Shown here: positions 9,738 to 18,383 of the stretch, one piece after another
Layout of the letters: the number at the start of each line of letters is the position of its first letter
How positions within the stretch are numbered: position 1 is the stretch's first letter
Assembly (NCBI RefSeq): GCF_012927455.1
Contig: NZ_JABBPE010000015.1
Coordinates: 248,001 to 312,000 of the forward strand
Direction: 5' to 3'
Length of the DNA stretch: 64,000 nucleotides
DNA from: Polaromonas sp.
GTDB taxonomy: Bacteria > Pseudomonadota > Gammaproteobacteria > Burkholderiales > Burkholderiaceae_C
Notes under the pieces: model-generated
Database searches by the model: none
The model's input: the letters and a program-made list of their open reading frames with translations, nothing else
What the model was told of the DNA's origin: nothing
Translations under genes and position numbers: made by a program

Positions 9738-10464
9738 TCCGCTCGATACGCCGCTCAATACGCCGGCGAGTTCGCCAGCCGGCCGCAAGATCCTGGTCTG
9801 GGATGCACCGGTGCGGGTCTTTCACTGGCTCATGGTGCTGAGCTTTGCCGGTGCTTACCTGAGCGCCGAAAGTGAACGCTGGCGTTTGCTGCATGTGACG
9901 CTGGGCTACACCATGGCGGGCCTGGTGGTTTTTCGCATTTTGTGGGGCCTGCTGGGCACGCGCTACGCGCGCTTTGCAAGCTTTGTGCGCGGCCCCAAAG
10001 CGGTGGGGCGCTACTTGGGTGCCCTGTTGCGCGGCCAACCTGAGCACCATGCCGGGCACAACCCGGCCGGTGCGCTGGCCATCGTCGCGTTACTGGCGCT
10101 GACGCTGGGCGTCGCCGCGTCGGGCTGGGCCAGCTACAACGAAGTTGGCGGCAATTGGCTGGAAGACATCCATGAGGCAGCGGCCAACCTGATGCTGGCC
10201 GTCGTCGGCTTGCACATAGTCGGCGTTGTACTTTCCAGCTGGCTGCATCGCGAGAACCTGGCGCTCGCCATGCTGAGTGGTCGCAAGCTCGGCACGCCTG
10301 AAGAGGGGATTCGTCGCGCCTGGCGCAGCGTGGCCGCGCTGATGCTGGTGGCGGTGCTGGGTTTTTGGTGGCAGCAGTGGCAGGGCGCGCCTTCGGGCAA
10401 TGGTCCTGAGGAGCGGTCCGCTGCAGCGACGCAGCAGGGCAAGTCTGCTCGCGATGGCGACTGA
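9706..10464 (+). CDS. Cytochrome b561-type membrane haem protein
   Basis: A 252-aa integral membrane protein with four main helices. Candidate haem b histidines lie in VRVFHWLMVLSF, LLHVTLGYTM, DIHEAAANLML and VVGLHIVGVVL. It would oxidise membrane quinol and feed the dihaem cytochrome and SHP in the periplasm. GGGAGA lies 7 nt upstream of the chosen ATG, which sits inside the end of the DHC gene. The soluble C-terminal tail is charged and variable. Confidence 0.85.
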   Translation: MKTKSAFPASNPLDTPLNTPASSPAGRKILVWDAPVRVFHWLMVLSFAGAYLSAESERWRLLHVTLGYTMAGLVVFRILWGLLGTRYARFASFVRGPKAVGRYLGALLRGQPEHHAGHNPAGALAIVALLALTLGVAASGWASYNEVGGNWLEDIHEAAANLMLAVVGLHIVGVVLSSWLHRENLALAMLSGRKLGTPEEGIRRAWRSVAALMLVAVLGFWWQQWQGAPSGNGPEERSAAATQQGKSARDGD

Positions 10465-10491
10465 GCAGACCTGCATGGGACAATCGCTGCT

Positions 10492-11163
10492 ATGCGTATC
10501 CTGCTTGCCGAAGACGACCCGCTGCTAGGCGATGGCCTGCGCGCGGGGCTCAAACAGCTTGGCTTTCAGGTCGATTGGGTGCGCGATGGCGAGGCTGCGG
10601 AACGCGAGCTGCAGGGCCAGGCCTATGCCGCCTGCGTGCTCGATCTGGGGCTGCCGCGCAAAGACGGGTTGGATGTGCTGGCGGCCATTCGCCGCGCCGG
10701 TATCCTGACGCCGGTGCTGGTGCTGACCGCGCGCGATGCGGTGCCCGAGCGCATTCGCGGGCTTGACGCGGGCGCCGACGACTACGTGGTCAAACCGGTG
10801 GATCTGCATGAGCTGGCGGCGCGGCTGCGTGCGCTGGTGCGGCGCGCGGCCGGTCAGCCGCAGGAATGCCTGAGCGCGCAGGATGTGGTGCTCGACCCGG
10901 CAGCGCGCTCAGTGCGCAAGGCCGGCGAGCTGGTGGTGCTGTCAACCCGGGAGTTTGACCTGCTGCAAGCCTTCATGCTGCGCGCCGACCGCGTGCTCTC
11001 GCGTGAACAGCTCGAGCAGCAACTCTACAGCTGGGGCCAGGAGGTGGAAAGCAACGCGGTAGAGGTGCATATCCACAATCTGCGGCGCAAGCTGGGCGCC
11101 GCGCTGATCCACACGGTGCGCGGCGTTGGCTACATGCTGCAGCGCGACGCACCTAAATCATGA
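10492..11163 (+). CDS. OmpR/PhoB-family response regulator (QseB-like)
   Basis: A 223-aa regulator: receiver domain with MRILLAEDDPLLGDGL and phospho-acceptor Asp51 (CVLDLGLPRKDG), switch residues in VLTARD and conserved Lys in DDYVVKPVD, followed by a winged helix (about 125-220; LSTREFDLLQAFM, VEVHIHNLRRKLG, HTVRGVGYML). It resembles QseB/PmrA regulators, which often control SHP-DHC-b561 operons. It ends in an ATGA overlap with its sensor kinase. Confidence 0.9.
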   Translation: MRILLAEDDPLLGDGLRAGLKQLGFQVDWVRDGEAAERELQGQAYAACVLDLGLPRKDGLDVLAAIRRAGILTPVLVLTARDAVPERIRGLDAGADDYVVKPVDLHELAARLRALVRRAAGQPQECLSAQDVVLDPAARSVRKAGELVVLSTREFDLLQAFMLRADRVLSREQLEQQLYSWGQEVESNAVEVHIHNLRRKLGAALIHTVRGVGYMLQRDAPKS

Positions 11164-12548
11164 GGCTGATGAAGCCGCCGCGTTCACTGCAAGGCCGGCT
11201 GCTGGTACTGGTGCTTTCCTTGGTGGTGCTGGTCTGGCTGGCCACCGCCGCGCTGACCTGGCTGGATGCAAGCCATGAGCTCGACGAACTGCTGGACGGG
11301 CACCTGGCACAGGCGGCCGCGCTGCTGGTGGTTCAGCAGGCACAGGAAATTGATGAGGAAGATGACCGCGGCGTCGACGCACCGACGTTGCACCGCTATG
11401 CGCCCAAGGTGGCGTTCCAGGTTTTCCACGAAGGACGGCTGACCTTGCGCTCGGCCAACGCGCCCACGCTTCCCATGGTCAAGCCCGGCAAGGGTTTCGA
11501 GGCGGGTTTTGACACCGTGCAAATCGCCGGCACGGCGTGGCGCGTGTTTGCCACCAGCGGCGCAAAGCGCGACGTGCAGGTGTACGTGGGCGAGCAGGCG
11601 AGTTCGCGCGCCGCCATTTTGTGGGCCGTGCTGCGCAGCACGCTGTGGCCGATGGCCGTGGCGCTGCCGCTGCTGGCGCTCACCGTGTGGTGGGCGGTCT
11701 ACCTGGGGGTGGCGCCGCTGCGCCGGCTTGGCAGTGCGCTGGCCGAGCGCCAGGCGCAGGCGCTGCACCCGGTCGCGCTGGACGGCGCACCCTCGGAAAT
11801 GGCCCCTATGGTCAGCGCACTCAATGCGCTGTTCGAGCGTATTGGCACACTGCTCGAATCCGAACGCCGGTTCACGGCAGATGCCGCGCACGAGCTGCGC
11901 ACGCCGATCGCTGCGATCCGTATTCAGGCGCAGGTGGCACTCGGCGAGACCGACCAAGCCTTGCGACTACACGCGCTGCAATTCACGCTGGACGGCTGCG
12001 ACCGCGCCACCCGGCTGGTCGATCAATTACTGACCCTGTCGCGGCTCGAAGCCGTTGCGGCTCCCGACCTGGCTGCCGTCGATCTGCGCGCACTGACCCA
12101 GCGTGTCGTGGCCGAACTGGCGCCCAAGGCCATCGGCAAAAACCAGACGCTGGACTTCGATGCCCTGGAGCCCTGCAGCGTTGCCGGCAACGAGACGCTG
12201 CTGGCCGTGCTGGTGCGCAATCTGGTCGACAACGCCGTGCGCTACAGCCCGCCGTCGGCGCGCATAAAGGTAAGCCTGCAGGCCGTGGAAGGGCAAAGCG
12301 GGGAGAGCGGGCAGGTGGTCTTAAGCATTGAAGACAGCGGGCCCGGTCTGACCGAGGCCGATCGCCAAAGACTTGGTGAGCGCTTCTTCAGGGTAGTTGG
12401 CAGCTTGGATAGCGGCAGCGGACTGGGCTGGTCCATCGTGCGGCGCATCGCTGCCGTGCACCATATGGACCTTCAGATTGAGCGCTCGGTGGCGCTGGGC
12501 GGCCTGGCCGTTCGCGTGCGCTGCCAGTCCAGCGTTGCGGCGGCGTGA
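11160..12548 (+). CDS. Sensor histidine kinase (QseC-like), partner of the preceding regulator
   Basis: A 462-aa inner-membrane kinase. One helix spans about residues 13-36 and a second about 160-182, enclosing a periplasmic sensor that contains an acidic patch (EIDEEDDRGVD). A linker leads to HisKA (RRFTADAAHELRTPIAAIR, His244) and HATPase (NLVDNAVRYSPP, DSGPGL, GLGWSIVRRI). The start codon overlaps the regulator stop, so both are made together. The inducing signal is unknown; the acidic periplasmic patch is compatible with cation sensing but does not prove it. Confidence 0.88.
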   Translation: MRLMKPPRSLQGRLLVLVLSLVVLVWLATAALTWLDASHELDELLDGHLAQAAALLVVQQAQEIDEEDDRGVDAPTLHRYAPKVAFQVFHEGRLTLRSANAPTLPMVKPGKGFEAGFDTVQIAGTAWRVFATSGAKRDVQVYVGEQASSRAAILWAVLRSTLWPMAVALPLLALTVWWAVYLGVAPLRRLGSALAERQAQALHPVALDGAPSEMAPMVSALNALFERIGTLLESERRFTADAAHELRTPIAAIRIQAQVALGETDQALRLHALQFTLDGCDRATRLVDQLLTLSRLEAVAAPDLAAVDLRALTQRVVAELAPKAIGKNQTLDFDALEPCSVAGNETLLAVLVRNLVDNAVRYSPPSARIKVSLQAVEGQSGESGQVVLSIEDSGPGLTEADRQRLGERFFRVVGSLDSGSGLGWSIVRRIAAVHHMDLQIERSVALGGLAVRVRCQSSVAAA

Positions 12549-12578
12549 CCTTCCTGGCCGGTTTTACCCACGAAATAT

Positions 12579-12627
12579 GCCTCTAGCCCAATAGGGAAGG
12601 GCGCAAGCAGCTATCAAAAATATAGCA
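12579..12627 (+). repeat. Two-hairpin dispersed repeat, copy 2
   Basis: A near-consensus copy: GCCTCTAGCCCAATAGGGA, then GGGCGCAAGCAGCTAT and TATAGCA. AGCCC pairs with GGGC and GCTAT with ATAGC. It lies between two convergent genes, where it could act as a bidirectional terminator. Confidence 0.85.
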
Positions 12628-12719
12628 AAAAAAAGTAGAAAGCGCTGGGTTAGATGCGTAGTGTCAGGTGCTACAGGGTTGCTGCTCGGCGGCTTGAGGC
12701 CGGCTGGCAAGCGGGTTGC

Positions 12720-13367
12720 TTAGCGCAGCGCTGAATCGCCGGCAAAGGCCGAAAAAGGCGAAGCGACAGGCGCCACCGCTAGCGGAACGGCCTGTAAGGC
12801 CTGCGCGGCGGCTGGTGCTGTGGCTGCAGGTTGCGCAGCGGTAACGCGGCGCGCCCCGTTGAAGCGCGTTTGCCAGTAGCTGATGCCCATGTTTTCAACG
12901 CGCACTTCGGCACCGGGCTTGGGCGAGTGAATGAACTTGTTGTTACCGACATAAATGCCGACATGGCTAAAGGTGCGCCTCAACGTGTTGAAAAACACCA
13001 GGTCACCGGGCTGCAGCTCGTTTTTTTCGATGCGCTGGGTGGCGGCCGCTTGTTCCTCAGCGCGGCGCGGCAGCAGCATTCCCACGCTTTGCTGGTAGAT
13101 GGCGCGTACAAAACCGCTGCAGTCAAAGCCGGTTTCGGCGTTGTTGCCACCGCGTTTGTAAGGCACACCCAGAAAGCCCATGGCGTTCACCACCAATTCG
13201 GACGCTTTCAGTGTCACGCTTTGGCGAACCTGGTCGATTTGCGTTAAAAAGCCTTTGTCGGTGAGCATTTTGTCCATGTCATCGCCAGAATTGCCGGGGG
13301 CTGCATGAGCGCTGGCTGCAAGAAGCAAAGCAGAAGCAATGAGGAGAGTAGGGGCAATCGTTCGCAT
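12720..13367 (-). CDS. C40-family (NlpC/P60) cell-wall hydrolase
   Basis: A 215-aa exported protein with a signal peptide (residues 1-22, ending AHA). The NlpC/P60 domain covers about 55-160 with Cys83 (ETGFDCSGFVRA), His135 (FSHVGIYVG) and His147 (KFIHSPKPG) forming the catalytic site. Such enzymes cut the D-Glu-diaminopimelate bond in peptidoglycan stem peptides in the periplasm. The last about 50 residues are alanine- and proline-rich and probably unstructured. It is monocistronic and separated from both neighbours. Confidence 0.9.
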   Translation of the reverse strand: MRTIAPTLLIASALLLAASAHAAPGNSGDDMDKMLTDKGFLTQIDQVRQSVTLKASELVVNAMGFLGVPYKRGGNNAETGFDCSGFVRAIYQQSVGMLLPRRAEEQAAATQRIEKNELQPGDLVFFNTLRRTFSHVGIYVGNNKFIHSPKPGAEVRVENMGISYWQTRFNGARRVTAAQPAATAPAAAQALQAVPLAVAPVASPFSAFAGDSALR

Positions 13368-13625
13368 GGCGGCAAGCTTACTTGAAGGATTGGTCCTACG
13401 TCAAGCTCAGAGGGTTTCTTGATTTCACGAGTAAACCTTTGATTTTTAATGAATTAATACGTAACGGAGCATTTAGTCGCTGGTAGCAACGCCGCCGGGG
13501 AACTGCCACGCCACCAATGGGCATCCGCTGGCGTAGGCAGCCGTCAGCGGCTTATGGGATATTCCGGCTTTAAAACCCTGAAACTGCAAAATGGGCGCCC
13601 AGCCTATTCATTTAAGGAGCTAAAT

Positions 13626-14798
13626 ATGCCTTCAGCCCAACGGAGACGGGCGCTTCAAGCTATTATTTTGATAGCTAATGTGCTGTGCGCCGGGCTAGCC
13701 CAGGTTCATGCTCAAGTTCAGGCCCTGCGTCCTGAAACGCTCGCCAGCGGCCTGCAAAACCCCTGGGCTTTGGCTTTTTTGCCCGACGGTCGTTTTCTGG
13801 TGACCGAGCGCCCCGGCCGGCTTCGGGTGATAGCGCCCGACGGCCAGCTGGGCCAGCCCGTCAGCGGCCTGCCCGACATTGCCGCCGGTGGGCAGGGCGG
13901 CTTGCTCGATGTGCTGCCGGACAGCGACTTTGCCCGCAACCGCGCGCTGTACTTCTGCTTTTCCGAACCCGCAGCCGTTGGCAGCGCCAACAGTACGGCG
14001 CTGGCGCGCGCCACCCTGAGCGCAGACTACGCCCGGCTGGAAGACCTCAAGATTATTTTTAGCCAGAAGCCGAAAGTTGCCAGCTCGGCGCACTTTGGCT
14101 GCCGTATTGTCGAAAGCCGTAGCCCTGGGGCCAACGGCAAGCCCGACGGCAAGCTGTTTTTAACGCTGGGCGATCGCTTTTCGCGCAAGGAAGACGCGCA
14201 AAAGCTCGACAACCACCACGGCAAGATTGTTCGCATCAACAAGGATGGTTCCGTGCCTGCAGACAATCCGTTTGTCGGCAAAGCCGGGGCCTTGCCGGAA
14301 ATCTGGAGCTACGGCCACCGCAATGGCCAGGGCGCCGTGCTGGCGCCCGACGGCAGGCTCTGGATGCACGAGCATGGGCCGCAGGGTGGCGACGAAATCA
14401 ATAATCCCAAGCCTGGCGCCAACTATGGCTGGCCGGTGATCACCTATGGTGAAAACTACGGCGGCGGAAAAATCGGTGCGGGCCTGACCAGCCAGAGCGG
14501 CATGGAGCAGCCTCTGCACTACTGGGTGCCCTCGATTGCACCCTCGGGCATGGCCTTTCTAACCAGCGAGCGCTATGGCAAGGCCTGGCAGGGCAATCTG
14601 TTTGTGGGCTCGCTCAAGTTCAGTTACCTCAACCGCATCGAACTGTCCCAGCCCTTTGGCGGCAAGGTGCTTCGCGAAAGCCGGCTGCTTGTCGAATTGG
14701 GCGAGCGCATTCGCGACGTGCGCCAGGGCCCCGATGGTCTGCTTTATGTGCTGACCGATAGCAACAACGGCAAGCTGATACGTTTGCAGCCGAACTGA
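13626..14798 (+). CDS. PQQ-dependent soluble sugar (aldose) dehydrogenase
   Basis: A 390-aa exported enzyme of the soluble glucose dehydrogenase beta-propeller family. Typical motifs are NPWALAFLPDGRFLVTERPGRL, a GGQGGLLDV core, SAHFGCRI, KIVRINKDG, YGHRNGQG, HEHGPQGGDEIN and the closing VRQGPDGLLYVLTDSNNGKLIRL. It oxidises sugars in the periplasm using PQQ and calcium. The chosen ATG has TAAGGAG 9 nt upstream; an in-frame ATG at 13554 would add 24 residues and spoil the signal peptide. The first 17 codons, most of the signal peptide, are made of a copy of the dispersed repeat (13628-13676). Confidence 0.87.
   Translation: MPSAQRRRALQAIILIANVLCAGLAQVHAQVQALRPETLASGLQNPWALAFLPDGRFLVTERPGRLRVIAPDGQLGQPVSGLPDIAAGGQGGLLDVLPDSDFARNRALYFCFSEPAAVGSANSTALARATLSADYARLEDLKIIFSQKPKVASSAHFGCRIVESRSPGANGKPDGKLFLTLGDRFSRKEDAQKLDNHHGKIVRINKDGSVPADNPFVGKAGALPEIWSYGHRNGQGAVLAPDGRLWMHEHGPQGGDEINNPKPGANYGWPVITYGENYGGGKIGAGLTSQSGMEQPLHYWVPSIAPSGMAFLTSERYGKAWQGNLFVGSLKFSYLNRIELSQPFGGKVLRESRLLVELGERIRDVRQGPDGLLYVLTDSNNGKLIRLQPN
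13628..13676 (+). repeat. Two-hairpin dispersed repeat, copy 3 (inside a coding region)
   Basis: GCCTTCAGCCCAACGGAGA then GGGCGCTTCAAGCTAT and a T-rich loop ending ATAGCTA match the family along the full length. It lies in frame and encodes the start of the sugar dehydrogenase signal peptide. Confidence 0.8.
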
Positions 14799-14862
14799 CG
14801 ATTCACCGGAGGCGGCCAGTCCATTGCGCCCCGGCACTTCAGCCGAAATAAAGCATGAATCA

Positions 14863-14911
14863 GGCTGCAAGCCCAGTAGCCATGGGCGCTAATAGCTATG
14901 ATTTTTATAGC
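14863..14911 (+). repeat. Two-hairpin dispersed repeat, copy 4
   Basis: GGCTGCAAGCCCAGTAGCC, GGGCGCTAATAGCTAT and TATAGC match the family. It sits between the sugar dehydrogenase gene and the MlaE-like gene, which run in the same direction. Confidence 0.8.
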
Positions 14912-15012
14912 GTCCGAGAGCTTGCGCTGGCGCGCGCCGCGCCGATAGGCCGTTGCAGAGCTTAAGACGGCGCGCAGCCGGCCTTGGCAAGGCCCACAGT
15001 TATCATGCCTGC

Positions 15013-15816
15013 ATGACTTACAGGGATTCATTGCAAAGCCGTCTGACGCAGACCGGCGAAGCCGCGCAGCACTGGCTGGTCGAGTGGTGGCGGCTGATTC
15101 AGCTGGGCGCCATGATTTTGGTGCTGACGCTGTCGCCGTCGAGCTACAGCCGCGAGAGTCGCCTGGTGCTGGCGCGCCACATCTACGTCAATACCGCGCC
15201 GATTCTTCTCTGGTTTACCGTGCTGAGTGCCCTGATCACGGTGGTGCTGACGCGCATCGTGATGGTGACGGCGCTGAGCTATGGCCTGTCGCAGTACGGG
15301 CTGCAGGTGGTCATCCGCGTGCTGGTGCTTGAATTGATTCCGCTGACGGCGGCGCTGTTTGTGGCGCTGCGCTGCACCATTCCCGATGGCGCCGAACTTA
15401 CCGTCATGCAGTCCAGCGGAGAGCTGGACGAGATGCGCGCGCGCGGCATTGATCCGGTGCGGCGCGAGGTGCTGCCGCGCGTCGTCGCCGGCATGTTTTC
15501 GGGCATAACGCTGGCCACGCTAAGCAGTGTGGTGGCGCTGGTGGTGGCGTATGTGGCGGTGTTCGGCTTCACGCTGTCGGGCGTGGCGGGCTACACCCGG
15601 CTGTTTGGCCAGGTGTTCAGCCCCGCCGTGACGCTGATCTTCGTCCTCAAGACTCTGCTGTTTTGCCTGGCCGTCTCACTGATTCCCATGGCCTCGGCCT
15701 TGTACGGCATGCGCGGCGCCAGCTTGCGCACCAGCGCTGAAATGCGCGGGCTGGTCCGCATGTTTGCCGTGGTGTTGCTGATTGAAGTGAGCTCGCTGGT
15801 CGGCAACTATTATTGA
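15013..15816 (+). CDS. MlaE-family ABC transporter permease
   Basis: A 267-aa membrane protein with an N-terminal amphipathic segment and about five helices. It carries the family's central pattern around GELDEMRARGIDPVRREVLPRVVAG, which is the coupling region of MlaE/YrbE permeases that move lipids between the inner and outer membrane. The chosen ATG is 15013; an in-frame ATG 60 nt upstream would overlap a region with no coding features. Next come an MlaD-like gene and a lipoprotein gene. The ATPase (MlaF) gene usually found in such sets is absent here. Confidence 0.82.
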   Translation: MTYRDSLQSRLTQTGEAAQHWLVEWWRLIQLGAMILVLTLSPSSYSRESRLVLARHIYVNTAPILLWFTVLSALITVVLTRIVMVTALSYGLSQYGLQVVIRVLVLELIPLTAALFVALRCTIPDGAELTVMQSSGELDEMRARGIDPVRREVLPRVVAGMFSGITLATLSSVVALVVAYVAVFGFTLSGVAGYTRLFGQVFSPAVTLIFVLKTLLFCLAVSLIPMASALYGMRGASLRTSAEMRGLVRMFAVVLLIEVSSLVGNYY

Positions 15817-15847
15817 CACCAGCTTTGACCCAGGACACCGCACACCC

Positions 15848-16855
15848 ATGAGTTCTCCCCGCGACCCCTTAGCGCAGCCTACGCCGCCTGCGGCTGGCCC
15901 TGACGCCATGACGGCTCCCCCTGCGCAGGGCGCCAACCTGGAATTCAAGGCCAGGCTGCTGCTGCTCTTCATGCTGCTGCTGGTGAGCGCCTCGGCGCTG
16001 TACGTGCTGTACGCCCGTGGCGCGTTTGAGTCGACCCAGCGACTGGTGCTGGTGGCGGAAGACTCTGAGGGAGTGGTGGTCGGCATGGACTTGACGTTTG
16101 CCGGTTTTCCGATCGGCCGGGTACGGCGCATCGAGTTGGCGCAGGACGGCAAGGCGCGCATTCTGGTCGACGTTGCCGCCAAGGACGCACATTGGCTGCG
16201 CACCAGCAGCATCTTCACGCTGGTGCGCGGCATTGTCGGCGGCCCCAACATCCGTGCCTACACGGGGCTGCTCAATGACCCGCTGCTGCCCGATGGCGCC
16301 GTGCGCAGCGTGCTTCAGGGCGACGCCAGCGCGGAAATTCCCAAAGTGATTTCGGCCGCCAAAGACCTGATAGAGAACTTGAGCAACCTGACCAGCAGCA
16401 GCGGCTCGGTCGGCACCATGCTGGCCAATTTGCAGACCCTGACCGGGCGGCTTAACGGCCCGGGCGGTGCGCTGACGGTACTGCTCGGCAGCGAGGCGGA
16501 GTCCAAAAAACTGGCGCTCACGCTGGAGCGCACCAACTCTCTGCTGGCCAGGCTAGACGGTCTAGCCGCCAAGGCCGACACCCAGGTATTTGGCGCCAAG
16601 GGCGTGATGCCCGAGACCCGCGCCACCATCGTGCAGCTCAACGCCATGCTGGGCGAGGCGCGCACCAGCCTGAAAAAGGTCGATGCCATTTTGGTCGATG
16701 CGCAGGCCATCAGTGCCAACGCCAAGGACGCCACCAATGACCTGGGCGCGTTGCGCGGCGAAGTGGAAGCCAGTTTGCGCAAGGTTGAAGGCCTGGTCAA
16801 TGAGATCAACCGCAAATGGCCGTTTGCCCGCGATGCCGAGTTGAAGCTGCCATGA
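15848..16855 (+). CDS. MlaD/MCE-domain lipid transport protein
   Basis: A 335-aa protein with a short cytoplasmic N-terminus, one transmembrane helix (about 38-58) and an MCE domain (about 65-150; VVVGMDLTFAGFPIGRVRRIEL, IFTLVRGIVGGPNIRAY). A long helical C-terminal region (about 165-330) follows that would form the channel-like stalk of an MCE hexamer. It is anchored in the inner membrane and reaches into the periplasm. The stop overlaps the following lipoprotein start (ATGA), and the MlaE-like permease precedes it by 31 bp. Confidence 0.87.
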   Translation: MSSPRDPLAQPTPPAAGPDAMTAPPAQGANLEFKARLLLLFMLLLVSASALYVLYARGAFESTQRLVLVAEDSEGVVVGMDLTFAGFPIGRVRRIELAQDGKARILVDVAAKDAHWLRTSSIFTLVRGIVGGPNIRAYTGLLNDPLLPDGAVRSVLQGDASAEIPKVISAAKDLIENLSNLTSSSGSVGTMLANLQTLTGRLNGPGGALTVLLGSEAESKKLALTLERTNSLLARLDGLAAKADTQVFGAKGVMPETRATIVQLNAMLGEARTSLKKVDAILVDAQAISANAKDATNDLGALRGEVEASLRKVEGLVNEINRKWPFARDAELKLP

Positions 16856-17571
16856 AGACTGCCAAAACCGCCATGATGCCCACCGTGACGAAATTCGCCG
16901 TTCCACTTGCCACCACGCTACTGCTGGCTGCCTGCGCCAGCGGCCCGAAGACTCCTGACTGGCAACTCGAAGCCAAGGGCGCCATGGAGCGTTCGGTGGC
17001 CGCCTATATGGAAGGCAACAGCCGTGTCGAGCTGGCCGAACTGGCGCGCGCGCGCAGCCAACTTTCGCGCACCGGCCGCGCCGACCTGCTGGCCACGGCC
17101 GAGCTGCTGCACTGCGCCACCCGCGTCGCCAGTCTGGTGTTTGAGCCCTGCGCTGGTTTTGAAAAACTGCGCCAGGATGCCGCGCCCGCCGAGCGCGCCT
17201 ATGCCGACTACCTGCGTGGCCAGCTGCAGCCGCAGGGCATCGCGCTGCTACCGCCCCAGCAACGCGCCGCCGCCGCCGGTAACGCGGGCGCGGTCAAGGG
17301 CATGGCCGATCCGCTTTCGCAACTGGTCGCGGCCGGGGTGTTGCTGCAAAGCGGCAAGGCCAGCCCGGCCGTGATTGCGCAGGCGATTGACAGCGCCTCA
17401 AGCCAGGGCTGGCGTCGCCCGCTGCTGGCCTGGCTGGGCCTGCAGGCGCAGCGGGCCGAGCAGGGCGGTGATGCCCAGGAGGCCGCCAGGCTGCGCCGGC
17501 GCATCGCGCTGGCCGAGCATGCGCCTGCCAGCGCTTTGCCGCCGAAAGAGGCAGTGAAGGAAAGCAAGTGA
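16852..17571 (+). CDS. Lipoprotein of the MCE transport set
   Basis: A 239-aa lipoprotein: a hydrophobic signal with lipobox LLAAC (Cys about 29), then an alanine- and arginine-rich, all-helical body. It is coupled to the MlaD-like gene by ATGA and to the next gene by GTGA. Its position corresponds to the auxiliary lipoprotein (PqiC-like) of other MCE operons, but the sequence shows no PqiC fold that I can recognise. The start choice rests on the overlap and the signal sequence. Confidence 0.7.
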   Translation: MKTAKTAMMPTVTKFAVPLATTLLLAACASGPKTPDWQLEAKGAMERSVAAYMEGNSRVELAELARARSQLSRTGRADLLATAELLHCATRVASLVFEPCAGFEKLRQDAAPAERAYADYLRGQLQPQGIALLPPQQRAAAAGNAGAVKGMADPLSQLVAAGVLLQSGKASPAVIAQAIDSASSQGWRRPLLAWLGLQAQRAEQGGDAQEAARLRRRIALAEHAPASALPPKEAVKESK

Positions 17572-17870
17572 GTTATACCCTCAGGCTTTTTGCCTTTGAA
17601 GACGTCTCGCCTCAGGAACTGCAGGCGGCAGAGCAGCGCTTCAAAGCGGCACTGGAGGCCGAGCTGGGCGACGCCAGCCTGGTCGCGCCGGTCTATGCCG
17701 CCTACCTCAAGATAGTCGCGAGCTACAGCGAGACGCCGCCCGAAGATGCACTGTCGCCGGGCGAGCTGGAAATCTTCAGCCAGTGGCAGGCCGCAGAGGC
17801 GGCGGCCGTCACTGCGGCATTGGGGCCGAACCGTTACATGGGCGATGCGCAGTTTGAAATTACCGGCTGA
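17568..17870 (+). CDS. Small conserved-looking protein of unknown function
   Basis: A 100-aa acidic soluble protein (GTG start overlapping the lipoprotein stop as GTGA). It has no signal peptide, membrane helix or motif that I recognise. The C-terminal half contains an acidic helix (SPGELEIFSQWQAAEAAAVTAAL). Tight coupling upstream and CutA 17 bp downstream show that it is a real gene in the same transcription unit. Confidence 0.6.
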   Translation: MSYTLRLFAFEDVSPQELQAAEQRFKAALEAELGDASLVAPVYAAYLKIVASYSETPPEDALSPGELEIFSQWQAAEAAAVTAALGPNRYMGDAQFEITG

Positions 17871-17887
17871 ACACCAGGAACGGAAAA

Positions 17888-18256
17888 ATGCCTGAAAAGA
17901 CGTCTGCTGAAACGCCATCGCCTTCGCCTTCGCCCACAACGACGGCGTATTGCATGGTGCAGACGGCGCTGGCAAGCGAAGCCCAGGCCGAGGCGCTGGC
18001 CCGGCTGATCGTCGGCGCGCGCCTGGGCGCTTGCGTGCAGCTGCAGCCCATCCGCAGTTTTTACCGCTGGCAAAACGAGGTGCGCGACGAGTCCGAGTTC
18101 CTGCTGCAGATCAAGACGCGCCAGGCCTGCTACCCGGCGCTGGAAGCCTTCATTCGCGCCCACCACAGCTACGAAACGCCCGAGATCGTGCAGTTGCCGA
18201 TAACGGCAGGTTCTGCCGATTACCTGCAGTGGCTGCAGGCTGAAACTGGCGGATAA
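17888..18256 (+). CDS. cutA: CutA1-like divalent-cation tolerance protein
   Basis: A 122-aa protein with the CutA core after a 20-residue proline/serine-rich N-terminal extension: VQTALASEAQAEALARLIVGARLGACVQLQPI, SFYRWQNEVRDESEFLLQIKTR, FIRAHHSYETPEIVQLPI and SADYLQWL. CutA1 forms stable trimers in the cytoplasm and is linked to copper and other metal tolerance, though its biochemical role is not settled. It is the last gene of the run starting with MlaE. Confidence 0.9.
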   Translation: MPEKTSAETPSPSPSPTTTAYCMVQTALASEAQAEALARLIVGARLGACVQLQPIRSFYRWQNEVRDESEFLLQIKTRQACYPALEAFIRAHHSYETPEIVQLPITAGSADYLQWLQAETGG

Positions 18257-18290
18257 GGCGCGCAGCTTGGCTCGCTTCCTCAGAGCAATA

Positions 18291-18340
18291 GGCCTAAAGC
18301 CCATATATAACGGGCATAAGCAGCTATTAAAAGAATAGCA
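18291..18340 (+). repeat. Two-hairpin dispersed repeat, copy 5
   Basis: GGCCTAAAGCCCATATATAA, CGGGCATAAGCAGCTATTAA and AATAGCA match the family. It lies between the convergent cutA and slipin genes. Confidence 0.82.
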
Positions 18341-18383
18341 GTTGAAGGCCTGGCGGCGCGGTTGGCAGGTGTCGCACCACGGC

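Noticed and set aside
14744..15031. Minus-strand 95-codon frame between the sugar dehydrogenase and MlaE-like genes
   Set aside because: It spans a dispersed repeat and the ends of two well-supported plus-strand genes.
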